Shown here piece after piece: positions 33,960-44,418 of a stretch of 64,000 bases of DNA (position 1 is its first letter; every line of letters begins with the position of its first letter). The notes beneath the pieces were generated by a model. That model searched no databases, had not been told where the DNA came from, and saw nothing but the letters and a program-made list of their open reading frames with translations. Position numbers and translations under genes: made by a program. The stretch is from Flaveria trinervia (Eukaryota > Streptophyta > Magnoliopsida > Asterales > Asteraceae): NCBI GenBank assembly GCA_025506515.1, contig JACCIX010000324.1, positions 124,001 through 188,000 on the forward strand, written 5' to 3'.

Positions 33960-35450
33960 GCAGGGGTCCGCTACAACGCTATCACTAACACCTGGATTAC
34001 TGATAGTGGGGCGTCCAGACACATGACAGGGAATTCATCCCTCCTTTTCAATGTCAAACAAATTAAAAGGGGACATGTTTCATTTGCCAGGAATAAAGGA
34101 ACTGTACAAGGCGAAGTGGGAAACGAGAAAGTAAAGTTTGACAAGGTCAACTATGTTCAACAACTATAGAACAACTTACTTTCAGTCTCCAGATCTATGA
34201 TAAGGATTTAAAGTTGTATTTGACAACAAAAGTGCTACATGTTGAAGAACGATTATGTGATTGAGGAGGATAAGGTTCTTATGTCAGCTTCAAGATATAA
34301 TGACTTATATGTCTTGGATCTATCAAAGGCCTCCACAACTGATCACTCTATTCAATGCTTCTTGTCAGAGGCAACTGAGAGAGACTCAGTCTCATGGCAT
34401 AGGAGATAGGACACATCAATCCTATGAAGATGAATCATTTGGTTCAGAATAATTTAGTAAATGGTGTAACTGTCAAGAACTTCTAGCTTTCAGACTTCTC
34501 CATAGCAGGTAAGAAAGGGAACAGACCAAGAAGGCTCACAAGGCAAAGAAAGTGAATTCTATAGATATGCCTCTCGAGCTCCTGCACATGGATCTGTTTG
34601 GCTCTGTCAGCACAAAGAGCATTGTTGGAGATCTGTATTGCTTTGTAGTAACGGATGATTACTCAAGAGTCTCTTAGGTGATGTTTCTGAAAGCCAAATC
34701 AGAAACTTTTAAAGCATTCAAACATCTGGTAACTACATTGGAATCACTCTACAAGCTGAAAGTAAGGCAGATTCAATCTGAAAACGGCACAGAGTTCAAG
34801 AATCAGTGGATGGAGGCATACTTTGAGAGAGAGGAATTGTACATCAATTTACTTCTGCCTATACTCCACAAATGAATGGCATTGCTGAAAGGAAAAATAA
34901 GAGCTTGATAGAGACAACCAGGACAATGCTAGCTGACTTGAAACTGCCTATTCAATTCTGGAATGAGGCAGTGGCTAATGCTTGTTACATGCTCAATCGA
35001 GTCTTAGTGGTCAAACGACATGGGAAAACATATTATGAGCTGCTCCTGTGACGTAAACCCAACCTGGAGTATTTAGAACTGTTTGGCACACCGTGCACTT
35101 TGTTGAAGAAAACTCAGATGGGGAAGTTCAGTGAGAGGCAGAAGAGGTATTTTTCTTGGATACAGCATACCAAACAAGAGAGTTTATAACAACTCAACAG
35201 GTCAGGTAGAAGTGTGGTGCAATATTGATGTTCAAACATACACCAACCCCCCTCCTAGAAGAGGACCCTCATTCTTCTTCGACTATGATGGATTCTTTAA
35301 ATCCTTCAATCTGCCGCCTTCTCATACTGCTGACGAGCTTTCTGCAAGGATGATGTATGATGTTCCAAACACTACTCCACCAGACTCGACAACAATTGCT
35401 CCATTAGATGATACTTCTAGTCCTTCAGGGGAGACCTTGAAGTAAGTGAT
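33960..35450 (+). pseudogene. Element B protease and integrase
   Basis: Protease: TWITDSGASRHMTGNSS, DSG at 34002-34010. GAG-pre-integrase region follows (ASRYNDLYVLDLS, 34285). Integrase core: LLHMDLFGSVS, FVVTDDYSRVS (with TAG in place of the next Trp), IQSENGTEFKNQ, then NGIAERKNKSLIETTRTML, so the D, D and E residues can all be seen, in different frames. SH3-like part: FLGYSIPNKRVYNNSTGQVEV. An acidic Ser/Thr/Pro-rich linker leads to RT. Broken by at least four frameshifts or stops. Confidence 0.85.
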
Positions 35451-37359
35451 CCTTCCTTTGATGATGAAACAGTTGAGACTGTGAATATGGACTAGTAGGA
35501 ACAGTTTCCCACAAATGAAAGTACACAAGCATCAAATCCTGATGCCTCTAACACTTCAGAACCTTATACTCCAACAGTTATAGATACTGAACCTGGGTTT
35601 AATAATCTGGATACTGAGGTAGTTGTTCCCACAACTCTTAGATCTCGGATTAACGTTTATCATCCCTTGGACAACGTCATTAGGGATGTTCGATCGGGAG
35701 TACAGACACGAATTCAGCTATACTCAGCTGATTATGCACCAGTCATGGAAAAGGGATATCTTCACGATGGTGCATATCGATGTTTTGTGTCTTAATTTGA
35801 GCCAAACTATGTGAGTGAAGCTTTAAACAATGAGGCATGGGTCAGTGCAATGCAAGAAGAACTCCTACAGTTCAAGAAGTTAGGAGTATGGACCCTTGTG
35901 GACAAACCAAAAGGTGCTATGGTGGTTGGCACTAAATGGGTGCTAAAGTGCAAGAAAGATGACCAAGGGGTCATAATCAGGAATAAGGCGTGACTTGTAG
36001 TTCAAGGATTTCAAAAAGTCAAAGGCATAGATTACAATGAAGTGTTTACACCGGTGGCAAGGATGGAAGCAATACGTATATTTCTAGCCTATGCATCTTA
36101 CATTAAGATTAAATTTTATCAACTAGATGTGAACAGTGCTTTCCTTCATGGTGAAATCCGTGAAACAGTCTATGTCAGTCAACCCGAAGGTTTTGAGGAT
36201 CCTTATCATCGAGATAGAGTTTACAAGCTGGACATGGCTATTTACGGGCTCCATCAAGCCCCTAGAGCCTGGTATGAGAAACTCTCAACTCATCTTGGGA
36301 AACACGGTTTTCGCAAAGGAGTTATTGAATGTACACTATTCATCAAATAAATGGATGGAGATTTACTGCTGGTATAGATTTATGTGGATGACATAATCTT
36401 CGGTTCCAAAAACGAAGAATTATGTAAAGAATTCGAATCTGTAATGAAAGCAGAGTTTGAGATGAGTGCCATGGGGAGATGAAGTTTTTTCTCGGTTTAT
36501 TTGTGGATCAGACACCAAATGGAATCTTCGTGCATCAGACCAAATATGTAGGAGATATCCTAAGTCAATTCGACATGGAGAATGCTTTGGCAGCTGGCAC
36601 TTTACTTGCCACGAACCATGAGATGGCACTCGATGAAAATGATGATCTGGTTGATGCCACCATGTACAGAGGAATGATCGGATCTCTCATGTATTACACA
36701 ACCTCGCGTCCTGATATCATGTACGTTGTATGTCTTTGTTCCAGATATCAGGCGAAACCAAAAGTAAATCATCTCATCGGGGTTAAAAGGATTTTTCGTT
36801 ATCTGAAGGGTACTCCAACACTCGGGTTGTGGTATCCTCATGGCGATGACTTTGAGCTTACAGCATATAGTGACTCGGACTACGGTGTTTGCAAGATGAA
36901 TTACAAGTCAACATTAGCGGGATGTCAGTTCTTTGGTAGACGGTTAGTCACCTGGCAGTGTAAGAAGCAGACATCAGTTGCTCTATCAACATGTGAAGCT
37001 GAATATGTTACTGCTGCAAGTTGCTGCTTGCAAATCATTTGGATTCAACAGCAAATGCGCGACTATGGTTTGCAATTTTCTAACACTCCTATTTTTGTTG
37101 ATAATTCTGCTGCAATTGCTATAACCAAAAATCCGGTCCAACATCCTAAAACTAACACATCGGTATTAAATATCACTTTATACGTGACTATTTTGAAAAG
37201 CAATTAATCAATGTTTTTAAAATTAATACTGATTTTCAACGCGCCGACATCTACGCAAAAGCATTTGACAAACCTAGGTTTTTATATCTTTTAGAGGTTA
37301 ATGGTGTGAAAAAATGTGATGTGATTCAAGAAGAAGACAGTTCTTCGTCCGACAATTAG
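35451..37359 (+). pseudogene. Element B reverse transcriptase and RNase H
   Basis: RT: ALNNEAWVSAMQEEL, TLVDKPKGAMVVGTKWV, then a stop where a CGA-type Arg codon became TGA (35991); FTPVARMEAIRI, YQLDVNSAFLHGEI (catalytic Asp kept), YGLHQAPRAWYEKL, YVDD box (36381-36392). RNase H: GMIGSLMYYTTSRPD, AYSDSDYG, STCEAEYVTAA, with DNSAAIAITKNPV further on. The end reads FDKPRFLYLLEVNG and stops at 37357-37359. RT is interrupted by a stop after CTLFIK (36348) and a shift before KFFLGL (36480). Confidence 0.88.
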
Positions 37360-39846
37360 TTCTTAGTTTATTATTTATTCCCTTTTATTTTATTTTATTT
37401 TCCTGTCTATTAAAATCCAAAAACACAAAAGATATTCGGTTTTAGTATTTTAGTGGGAGAATAGTTTTAGGTTAGTATTTAATTCGTTGTAGTATTTATT
37501 ACTTAAAAAATGAGGCGGGAAGGCGGTTAGCTAAAAGAAATGAAATCAAATCTGTGATCATGATTCAAAGTTAATAGAAAATGATAGTACACAGTGAACA
37601 ATATGTTTGGGACTTCAAAACTAGTTTGTTCTAAATGCTAAATTCAAAGTACAAGTCTAAGAAGTCTAAGCACAACTAAAGAAAAATAATAGTTAAACTA
37701 GTCTGCTACTGAGGTAACATAGAGAAAGTAGACCTAGAGATTGCTAGTTCATTATATGATGTGTCGGTAGATTCAACACAATAGATGAGTAGATTTCATT
37801 GGAGAACTAAATTCAAACTAACTTGTTAAAATTGTTGTGGGTTCTCATCTTATCCCTGGTTAACACAATCAACACATTTTCAATAAGGGGTGACGAGCAA
37901 AATAAACGTCACAAATATGTGCGGATGACCATAAATATGAGCAAAGCACATGTAAAAACTGCTAAAAGCATTCAAGCTAATGACTAATGTTGTTGGTGCA
38001 TTGTGTGTAAAAGAAAAACAAATGCTCTAACAAGAAGATAGGTTGTGTGCCTCTCTGCTGTGCGGTGGCACTGACCTGAGGATAAGCATAACCTAAATAT
38101 TCTAGAATTCATTTTTGTTTGCACCTCTCTGCTGTGTGATGGCACTGATCTGAGGCTTAGCATCTCTTTGAAAGCTCTCAGAATAGTTTCTTCTTGTCCA
38201 ATACCCGTAGACCGCTCAAAAATCTCCTGAGGAATGTTGATTACCATATAAGTGTGAGATCCACAAATGCTTGTTGAAATAATGTAACCTAATTCATCAC
38301 CAATGTAAGTCAAAAATATGTGTATGGATTTAAGTGGACAAATATGCTGACAATCGTTATGACTACACTCTTGACAGTCAAAATCATTGTGTGCATCTTA
38401 TAGCTCTAGTATGATTTTTTGAAAGTTCTATTGACTCTCAGACAAAACAAGAATCTAGCATCGAAGTGTATATTAAAAGGGGTTCCCAAATGATTATGAT
38501 ATACCTGTATGATTCCATAATGAATCTTTCAAGAAATGATCAAATTAACCTGAAGGTGTTATGCTCAAACCCAAAACAACAAAAACATGTCTTGTTTTTC
38601 TTTTAAATTTCTAAGTTATATTCTATTTTCTAGTCTTTTGTTGCGTAGATGCCGGACTATACAACTGGATGTAATCTGTGAATCACTTAGCAAAAGAGGT
38701 CACGTCTGAGGGACCAATCGGTTTTTAAATTAAAAGGATCACGTCTGAGGTGATAAATCAGTTCCAAACTAAAAGGATCACGTCTGAGGTGATCAAATGG
38801 TGTTAAAAGGTCATAATGTTTTATCAAAGGTTAAAATTTGAAGAGTTTGAAAGTGTATGAGGTCAAACTCATAAGTATGAGCCAATCATACGAATGAATC
38901 ATAAGGATGAGCCAATTGCACGATTGAACCATAAGTATGAGCCAATCACACGATTGGACCATGAGTATGGGACAACCATGCGATTGGACTACAAGACTGA
39001 ACCAATCGTACGAATGGATGAAGGAGTATGAGCTAGTCGCATGACTGAACCCCAGTCGCACGACTGAAGCATGAGTATGGGCTCGGCCGCACAATTGGAG
39101 CATGAGTATGGGTCCAGTCGCATGACTGAAATTTAAATTAGTATAAATAAGGGGGTCAGTCGGTCGTAACCCTTACCACCCTTCAAAGTCCTCTAAAATC
39201 GCCCATACACACATACTTTGTCCAAATTTCATTTGCATGTTCTTACCTACTGATTGTGATACTAACATGCATTCTACTCATCTACATGTACTGGGCGACT
39301 GAAATCGATCCAACTGAACATGTTAATCGCATCTTTAAGGACCGATTGTGCTAAAACCTAGAACCGAGACTAAACCCTAAAATAGACCACTTAATTGGAC
39401 ATAAAAGTTGATTTAAAGGACATTTAGTGTTATTTCGAGTCTTTGCGAGTCTAATGAGTCTAAACACGAAGTCTAATATAAAGTTTTGACAAAGATTCAA
39501 TTCTAGGGTGTTTAACAGGGTAGGATACGAATGGTCATGCTGATGAAACCTAGTTGCACGATTGAGCTAGGTGCACGATTCAATCGCACGAATGAATCAA
39601 TCGGTGACTCAGTCGCACGAATGACTCAACCGCATGGTGAAGTATATGACTAAGTTCAGTCGCAGGCTTAATTGCACGACTAAACTCAGCCGCAGGCTCA
39701 ATCGGACAACTGAACTCAATCGTACGACTAAAACTCAGTCGTATAGTTTAGTCGCACGACTGAACTAGTATGATCAAATAGCTTAAGTTCCAACTATCTT
39801 CTGTTATGCATAAATCTAACGTATATGTTTCTTGTGTTATAGGAAC
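37360..39846 (+). repeat. Non-coding spacer of element B with three repeat types
   Basis: 2.5 kb without a believable gene. Contains two copies of a CACCTCTCTGCTGTG...GGCACTGA-type unit about 72 bp apart (38049-38090, 38120-38165), three copies of a 43-bp unit around GGATCACGTCTGAGG (38698-38795), and two dense blocks of the GTCGCACGAC-type motif (38865-39130 and 39525-39770). Possibly a regulatory region for expression of the extra ORF; that is inference. Confidence 0.7.
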
Positions 39847-41084
39847 ATGGCTGATAGATGGACGATAAGCACGAAGCACAATATTTGTGCTCACTTAGAT
39901 GCTACTACTCGGAATGCTTCCAAGTTTTCTGGATCATAGCCTTTCTGAGGAGATCGAGGATCTTCAAGGCCATATCTGCTCCATGCACACCCTACCGATC
40001 TATACAGCAGACCTTCTGGGAAGGTGCTTTAGTAGACAGGTCCATATAGCCCCCACAGTATTCGGAGCTCGATATTCGGACAAGAGATTAGTATTACTGC
40101 AGATGATCTACGGCGAGTCCTAGATCTGGGTAAGGATGGTGCTCACCCAACCAAACTACACCCTCTGATCGTTCGGGGATGCTTTCTGCGGATGAAGTAA
40201 ACTAGGGACATCAACGCAGGTGTGCTCAACAAGAGCAACATGTGCCCCCAGTTTAAGTACTTGGCCCATGTCATTCTAAATTGCATAGCGTCAATGAGAG
40301 GAGGGTTTGATGAGTTGTCAGACCAAATCCAGAACGCTTATGTTGCTCTGGTGCTGAACCACCCGTTCAGTCTTTCGCGCATGCTCTTCTCTTATATGAT
40401 CGAGAACCTAGAAGCTAAGGGCAAGGAAAGCTTCTGCATGTACCTAAGGTTTTTACAGATGAATATTGATGAGAAGCTTCCTTCGCTACCAAAAAAAGGG
40501 ATGATAATGTAGTTCTGGAGGTTATGGATGATGCTGTAGTTCTGGAGGTTATGGATGATACTACATTGGGTAGGATGAAGGTCTACCGGGGGGAAGCAGG
40601 TGAAGCCCCCAGTCAGGAGATTGTTCGGGCATTTGGCTAGTGAAGAGTATGTGGCGCCCTCTCGCAAGAAGTGGCGTCACGATGATAGCGACTCTGATGT
40701 TGAGCCAATTGAGCTACCCACCGACGAAGAAGATAACGATGATGATGATCATGATGATGGTCAAGGTGGTGAGGCACCTGGTGGAACTGAGAAGGCTGCC
40801 TTCCATCAAGAATTCCTGCTTGATGAAGAGGAAGAGTCGGATGATGAGCCGCTGGTAAGGACTGTCGGGAGCCGGGTTGTGACCACCGACAAAGAGAAAG
40901 ATGCGGTTGGCGAATGCCAGGCTGGGTCAAAGGGTGATGCTACAGATGTCACTGATCCTACTTACACCCTAGACCAGCCACATAGCTCAAGGGGAGCCTC
41001 TGTCTCCAAGGGCTTCAGGAAGAAGAGAATGGCCTATCCCTATGGTAAAAAGAGTAAGAGGCCAAGGTTACTTTGATTACATCT

Positions 41085-41320
41085 TCTACTTCTACAACCA
41101 CTGCCACAGCTACCACCACAGCCACCACCACCACCACTACCACACCCACTACCACCACTGCCACAACCACCATCACTACCACACCCACCATCACTACCAC
41201 ACCCACTACCACAACAACCACTCCATCTACCACTCATACACCTACTCCACCACAATCCATTCCCATCCCTCCTCCCATCTTCACCACATCCACCACTGCC
41301 ACAACCACTCACCAAGCTGG
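41085..41320 (+). repeat. ACC-rich low-complexity tract in the extra ORF
   Basis: CCACCA / ACCACTACC repeats. In the open frame they read as almost pure Thr with Pro; other frames give His-rich or, on the minus strand, Gly/Val-rich shadow ORFs. Confidence 0.85.
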
Positions 41321-41673
41321 TCCCTCCACCCAATCCACATTCACACCCCGACCTACTCTACCTATGTTCGGGTTGGAGGAGCAGCTAGCTAGCCTGAACC
41401 GGATGGTGCTAAAGCTTATTGCTTTTGATGATCTGAGGGCCACTTAGGTTAATCAGCTGATGGTGGTGAATGCTGGTCAAGCGAAGCAAATTACACAGCT
41501 GAGTGAGAAGAACGCTCAATACGAGAGAGCATTAGATCGAGCCCTCCATGTACTGACAAGTCAAAATGAGCTGGTGTTGGCGTTGGTAAAGCGAATTGAA
41601 GAAATTGAGAAGAAGAATAAGAAGATTTTGCTAAAGCTTAAAGGATCAAAGAGTGAACTGTTAAAGATCAAGG

Positions 41674-41677
41674 ATGG

Positions 41678-41726
<49 letters not shown>

Positions 41727-41735
41727 GATGAATCT
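41674..41735 (+). repeat. GAT trinucleotide run coding poly-Asp
   Basis: About 17 GAT codons in a row in the frame of the coiled-coil segment (starting KIKDGDDDD). Other frames give Met or Ser runs. Confidence 0.9.
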
Positions 41736-43298
41736 GATGAAGATGATGGTGATGACGAGGGAGCTGGAGGAAATGGAAAAGGAAAAGAAGGTGATGATAA
41801 TGACGAGGATGACTGAGAAGGTGATGCATCTACGTCAGCCTCTAATCCATTGGTTAAAGAGAGGCAGACCAAAAGAAATCAAGATCAAGGAGCCTCGTCC
41901 TCAGCTCCTCAAGCTGAAGAGACTACTGACCAAGGCAAAAGTAATGATTAGATGTTTTTTTTTGTATTTAAAACTTTTATACTTGAATTGTGTATTACAT
42001 TAATGTAATTAATGATTATTTATGTTTAAATGTCTTGATTAGTGATTAATGTGTGATGAGTTGAATGTTTAAATCAAACAAATAAAGCTCCGCAACAAGA
42101 TGAATATAATGTCATACCCCTTCAACAAGTTAAGACTCAACTTACTGTGATTCTTGACCTGCAAGGGATTGTTAGAAGATCTGTAAACTACACTCCGGAG
42201 GAAGGAGAGATCATTCATGATCTAACAAACGAGCTGCTCGCTGAAATGTTCAGATGGAATCCTGACGAGCTTGTCAAAGATGCTCCAGAAGTTGACATTA
42301 TGAGTGATGATGAGCTAAAAGATGTGGATGAAATCGAGATAGAGGATGTCACTGCAGAGCACTATCCACAATACACTGACTCGGAAGGACATGTTATCCC
42401 CAATTTGGGTGAAACATTTGGCAGTGGTACTTCTGAGAAGTTGGATGAAATGGAGAAAGAAAAAGAGAAAGAAGAAAGCACAGCCTAAGCTTTGGATGCT
42501 AATGTAGATATCATGAAAGCTGAATAGGCAGCTTGTTTTGTAGAGATGAAAGCCCAACGCGCGCCCCAAAGCAAAATGCCTACACAAATCTTTATCGAGT
42601 CAAAAGACATCAGAAAGTGTCAGGAAAGATTATAAAGTGGGCATATTTTGAAGATTTGGATGTTTATGCTGTGAAAAGGGAAAAAGGGATTAAGTACTTC
42701 AGATATCCTCATGATCTGAAGACTCTCCCTAGTGTTGAGCTCAATCGAATGGCATACTTAGAGCTACTGTATGCTAATCCAAGAAAGATGTCAGGTTGGT
42801 TGAGGCTGCATTAAAGAAGGAATACCACACCAGATGGGTAAACTTCAGACCACAACAACCTAAGAGGTTCATTCATAAGTCTGAAATTGACCATATATCT
42901 GGAAAGCCTAAAGTAGTGCTGAAGTGGAGTCCTCCTTGCACAAGTCCAAGATTCCGTTACATGAAATGCCTCAAGACTTCACTCCACACTTCAAATGGTG
43001 GTATTATGACTGGAGGACATGGGAAGCGGTCATAGTTTTGAACTGATATGGGAAAATAGAAACTATCAGGGTATTTGACCCAATGTGGCTCAATAACTAG
43101 TCGACTAAAGATGTTTATACTTTATACAAGTGGCCACTGTTCTATGACACGCAGGACATTGTACAAGCTCTTCAATTTCAACATGTTATAAGGCTCTGCT
43201 TTGTTTTCGAGATACACGCAGGAGTCACAAGAGAAGATAAGTACAAGAAGTTCCAAGAACACATGAAGAATGTTAGACGATAGAGTAAACTAGGTCCA

Positions 43299-43308
43299 CG
43301 GGGGAGTT
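43299..43308 (+). other. Polypurine tract of element B
   Basis: CGGGGGAGTT directly before the B 3' LTR (TG at 43309), 16 bp after the extra-ORF stop. Confidence 0.8.
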
Positions 43309-44025
43309 TGTAGATACATGTGTACCTAGTTTATGTACTAAAATGTAAAAGTCTTTCATGTCTTACATATGTGTAATTTGACGAAGTAATGAAATATGAT
43401 TTATGATTTGATGTTTACTTATCTTTAATTCATACATATGAATTTTTTATATATGTTTGAGGTTGTTGTATACAATTCTAAGTCAACAATGATTGAGTAT
43501 TGTGTTCAACCTAGTCGGATGAATATTAATGCTAATGGCCCATACTTATGGACCATACACATGAATACATCATGCTTATGGACCAGTCACACGACTGAAC
43601 CAGGAGACTGGATCGGTCATATGATTGAGACATAAGATTGACTCAATCGCACGACTGAACCTTCAATCGTGCGTATGACTCATTCGCATGATTCAGTCGC
43701 ACGACTGAACCATGCTAATGGTTCAATCATATGAATGGGAACCACTAACCTATAAATACCACCTAATTTGTGGAAAAACAAAAACACTTTGAGAGATATT
43801 ATGAATACACATAAACCCTAGCCATCCAGAGCATCCCAAACAGCCTATCCAAGTTCATAGTTTGTTGCTGATCGATTCTTACTCATTCTTAATGTTTAAT
43901 TCAATCTTATATCGATCAAATTATCGTTCTCACTGACTAGATCACCAATCAAATAGGATTCCGCACTAGTTGATTTGGTATAAACGCATAATCAGTTAGT
44001 ACTCTGCATGTACACGGTCCTAACA
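43309..44025 (+). repeat. 3' LTR of element B
   Basis: 717 bp, TGTAGATACATG...CCTAACA. Includes the repeat block (43540-43735) and TATAAATA (43751-43758). TSD ACAAG at 44026-44030. Confidence 0.92.
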
Positions 44026-44159
44026 ACAAGGATGTTCTACAAGTTGGTGTTCCGATCTTAATTCCTAATTTGACAAGAGCCATGCACAAAACGACTAATC
44101 ACATGTATATATATCCATCCTTATCTTGGTATCAAGAATCACAAGATGATATCATCTTT

Positions 44160-44395
44160 TGCAGGATCGATATATATCACGTAAAACTTTGTTTTCTCTC
44201 AAACTCACTTAGACTCACACGGTTTGATGAAGCAGAATCTCTCAAAGAGTTGATTATAATATACTAAGTAACTTAAGAACACAAATGATTATATTATCTT
44301 TTCCAGTCTATCACTCCTAATAACATTTACCCTTTGTTATGACCCCTGAAGAGAGTTAGTTTACGGGAGTTATAGTCATACTCCCATCTAACAAT
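44160..44395 (-). repeat. Truncated 3' LTR of element G
   Basis: TGCAGGATCG... for about 140 bp resembles the inner end of the E LTR (25509-25650), including GATTATAATATACTAAGTAA-type sequence; then similarity fades and the extra ORF starts after only about 235 bp. So the LTR lacks several hundred base pairs, including the part where E has its CTTCGGAAG cluster. Confidence 0.55.
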
Positions 44396-44418
44396 GGATT
44401 CAAGTTTAGGATCTACAA

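Larger units (their letters stand above)
39847..43282 (+). pseudogene. Extra ORF (post-pol) of copia element B
   Basis: ATG 39847 (MADRWTISTKHN). Stops and shifts follow, but the order can be read: an N-terminal domain (CPQFKYLAHVILNC, then GGFDELSDQIQNAYVALVL, CMYLRFLQM near 40250-40480); an acidic stretch (DDSDSDVEPIELPTDEED, 40680); a basic stretch KKRMAYPYGKKSKRPR that could be a nuclear signal (41015-41070); a Thr-rich repeat; a coiled-coil stretch with poly-Asp (41460-41816); an acidic stretch (42147-42488); and the C-terminal domain (IIKWAYFEDLDVYAVKREKG, 42630 on) to the stop at 43282. The C-terminus matches element C. No signal peptide or membrane helix is seen, so an envelope role is not supported. 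Confidence 0.75.
29906..44025 (+). mobile_element. Complete-length Ty1/copia element B, 14.1 kb
   Basis: LTRs at 29906-30608 (703 bp) and 43309-44025 (717 bp), TSD ACAAG on both sides (29901-29905, 44026-44030). Order: LTR, PBS, a repeat-rich leader, gag, protease, integrase, RT, RNase H (integrase before RT, so copia), a 2.5-kb spacer, an extra ORF of about 3.4 kb, PPT, LTR. Unusually long for a copia element. Same family as C. The LTRs are clearly more diverged from each other than those of A. Gag, pol and extra ORF all carry stops and frameshifts. Confidence 0.95.

Noticed and set aside
37984..38313. 109-codon minus-strand ORF in the B spacer
   Set aside because: Covers the 72-bp repeat pair, no recognisable motif, antisense to the element.
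41015..41872. Several long ORFs on both strands in the ACC and GAT repeat region
   Set aside because: They are shadow translations of low-complexity DNA; only the plus-strand frames in line with the flanking coding blocks are kept.
39847..43282. Calling the extra ORF an envelope gene
   Set aside because: Position fits env-like genes, but I see no signal peptide, membrane helix, cleavage site or Cys pattern.
44127..44138. TGGTATCAAGAA as a plus-strand primer-binding site
   Set aside because: No LTR ends just before it; it matches only the first part of the tRNA-Met complement and is likely chance.
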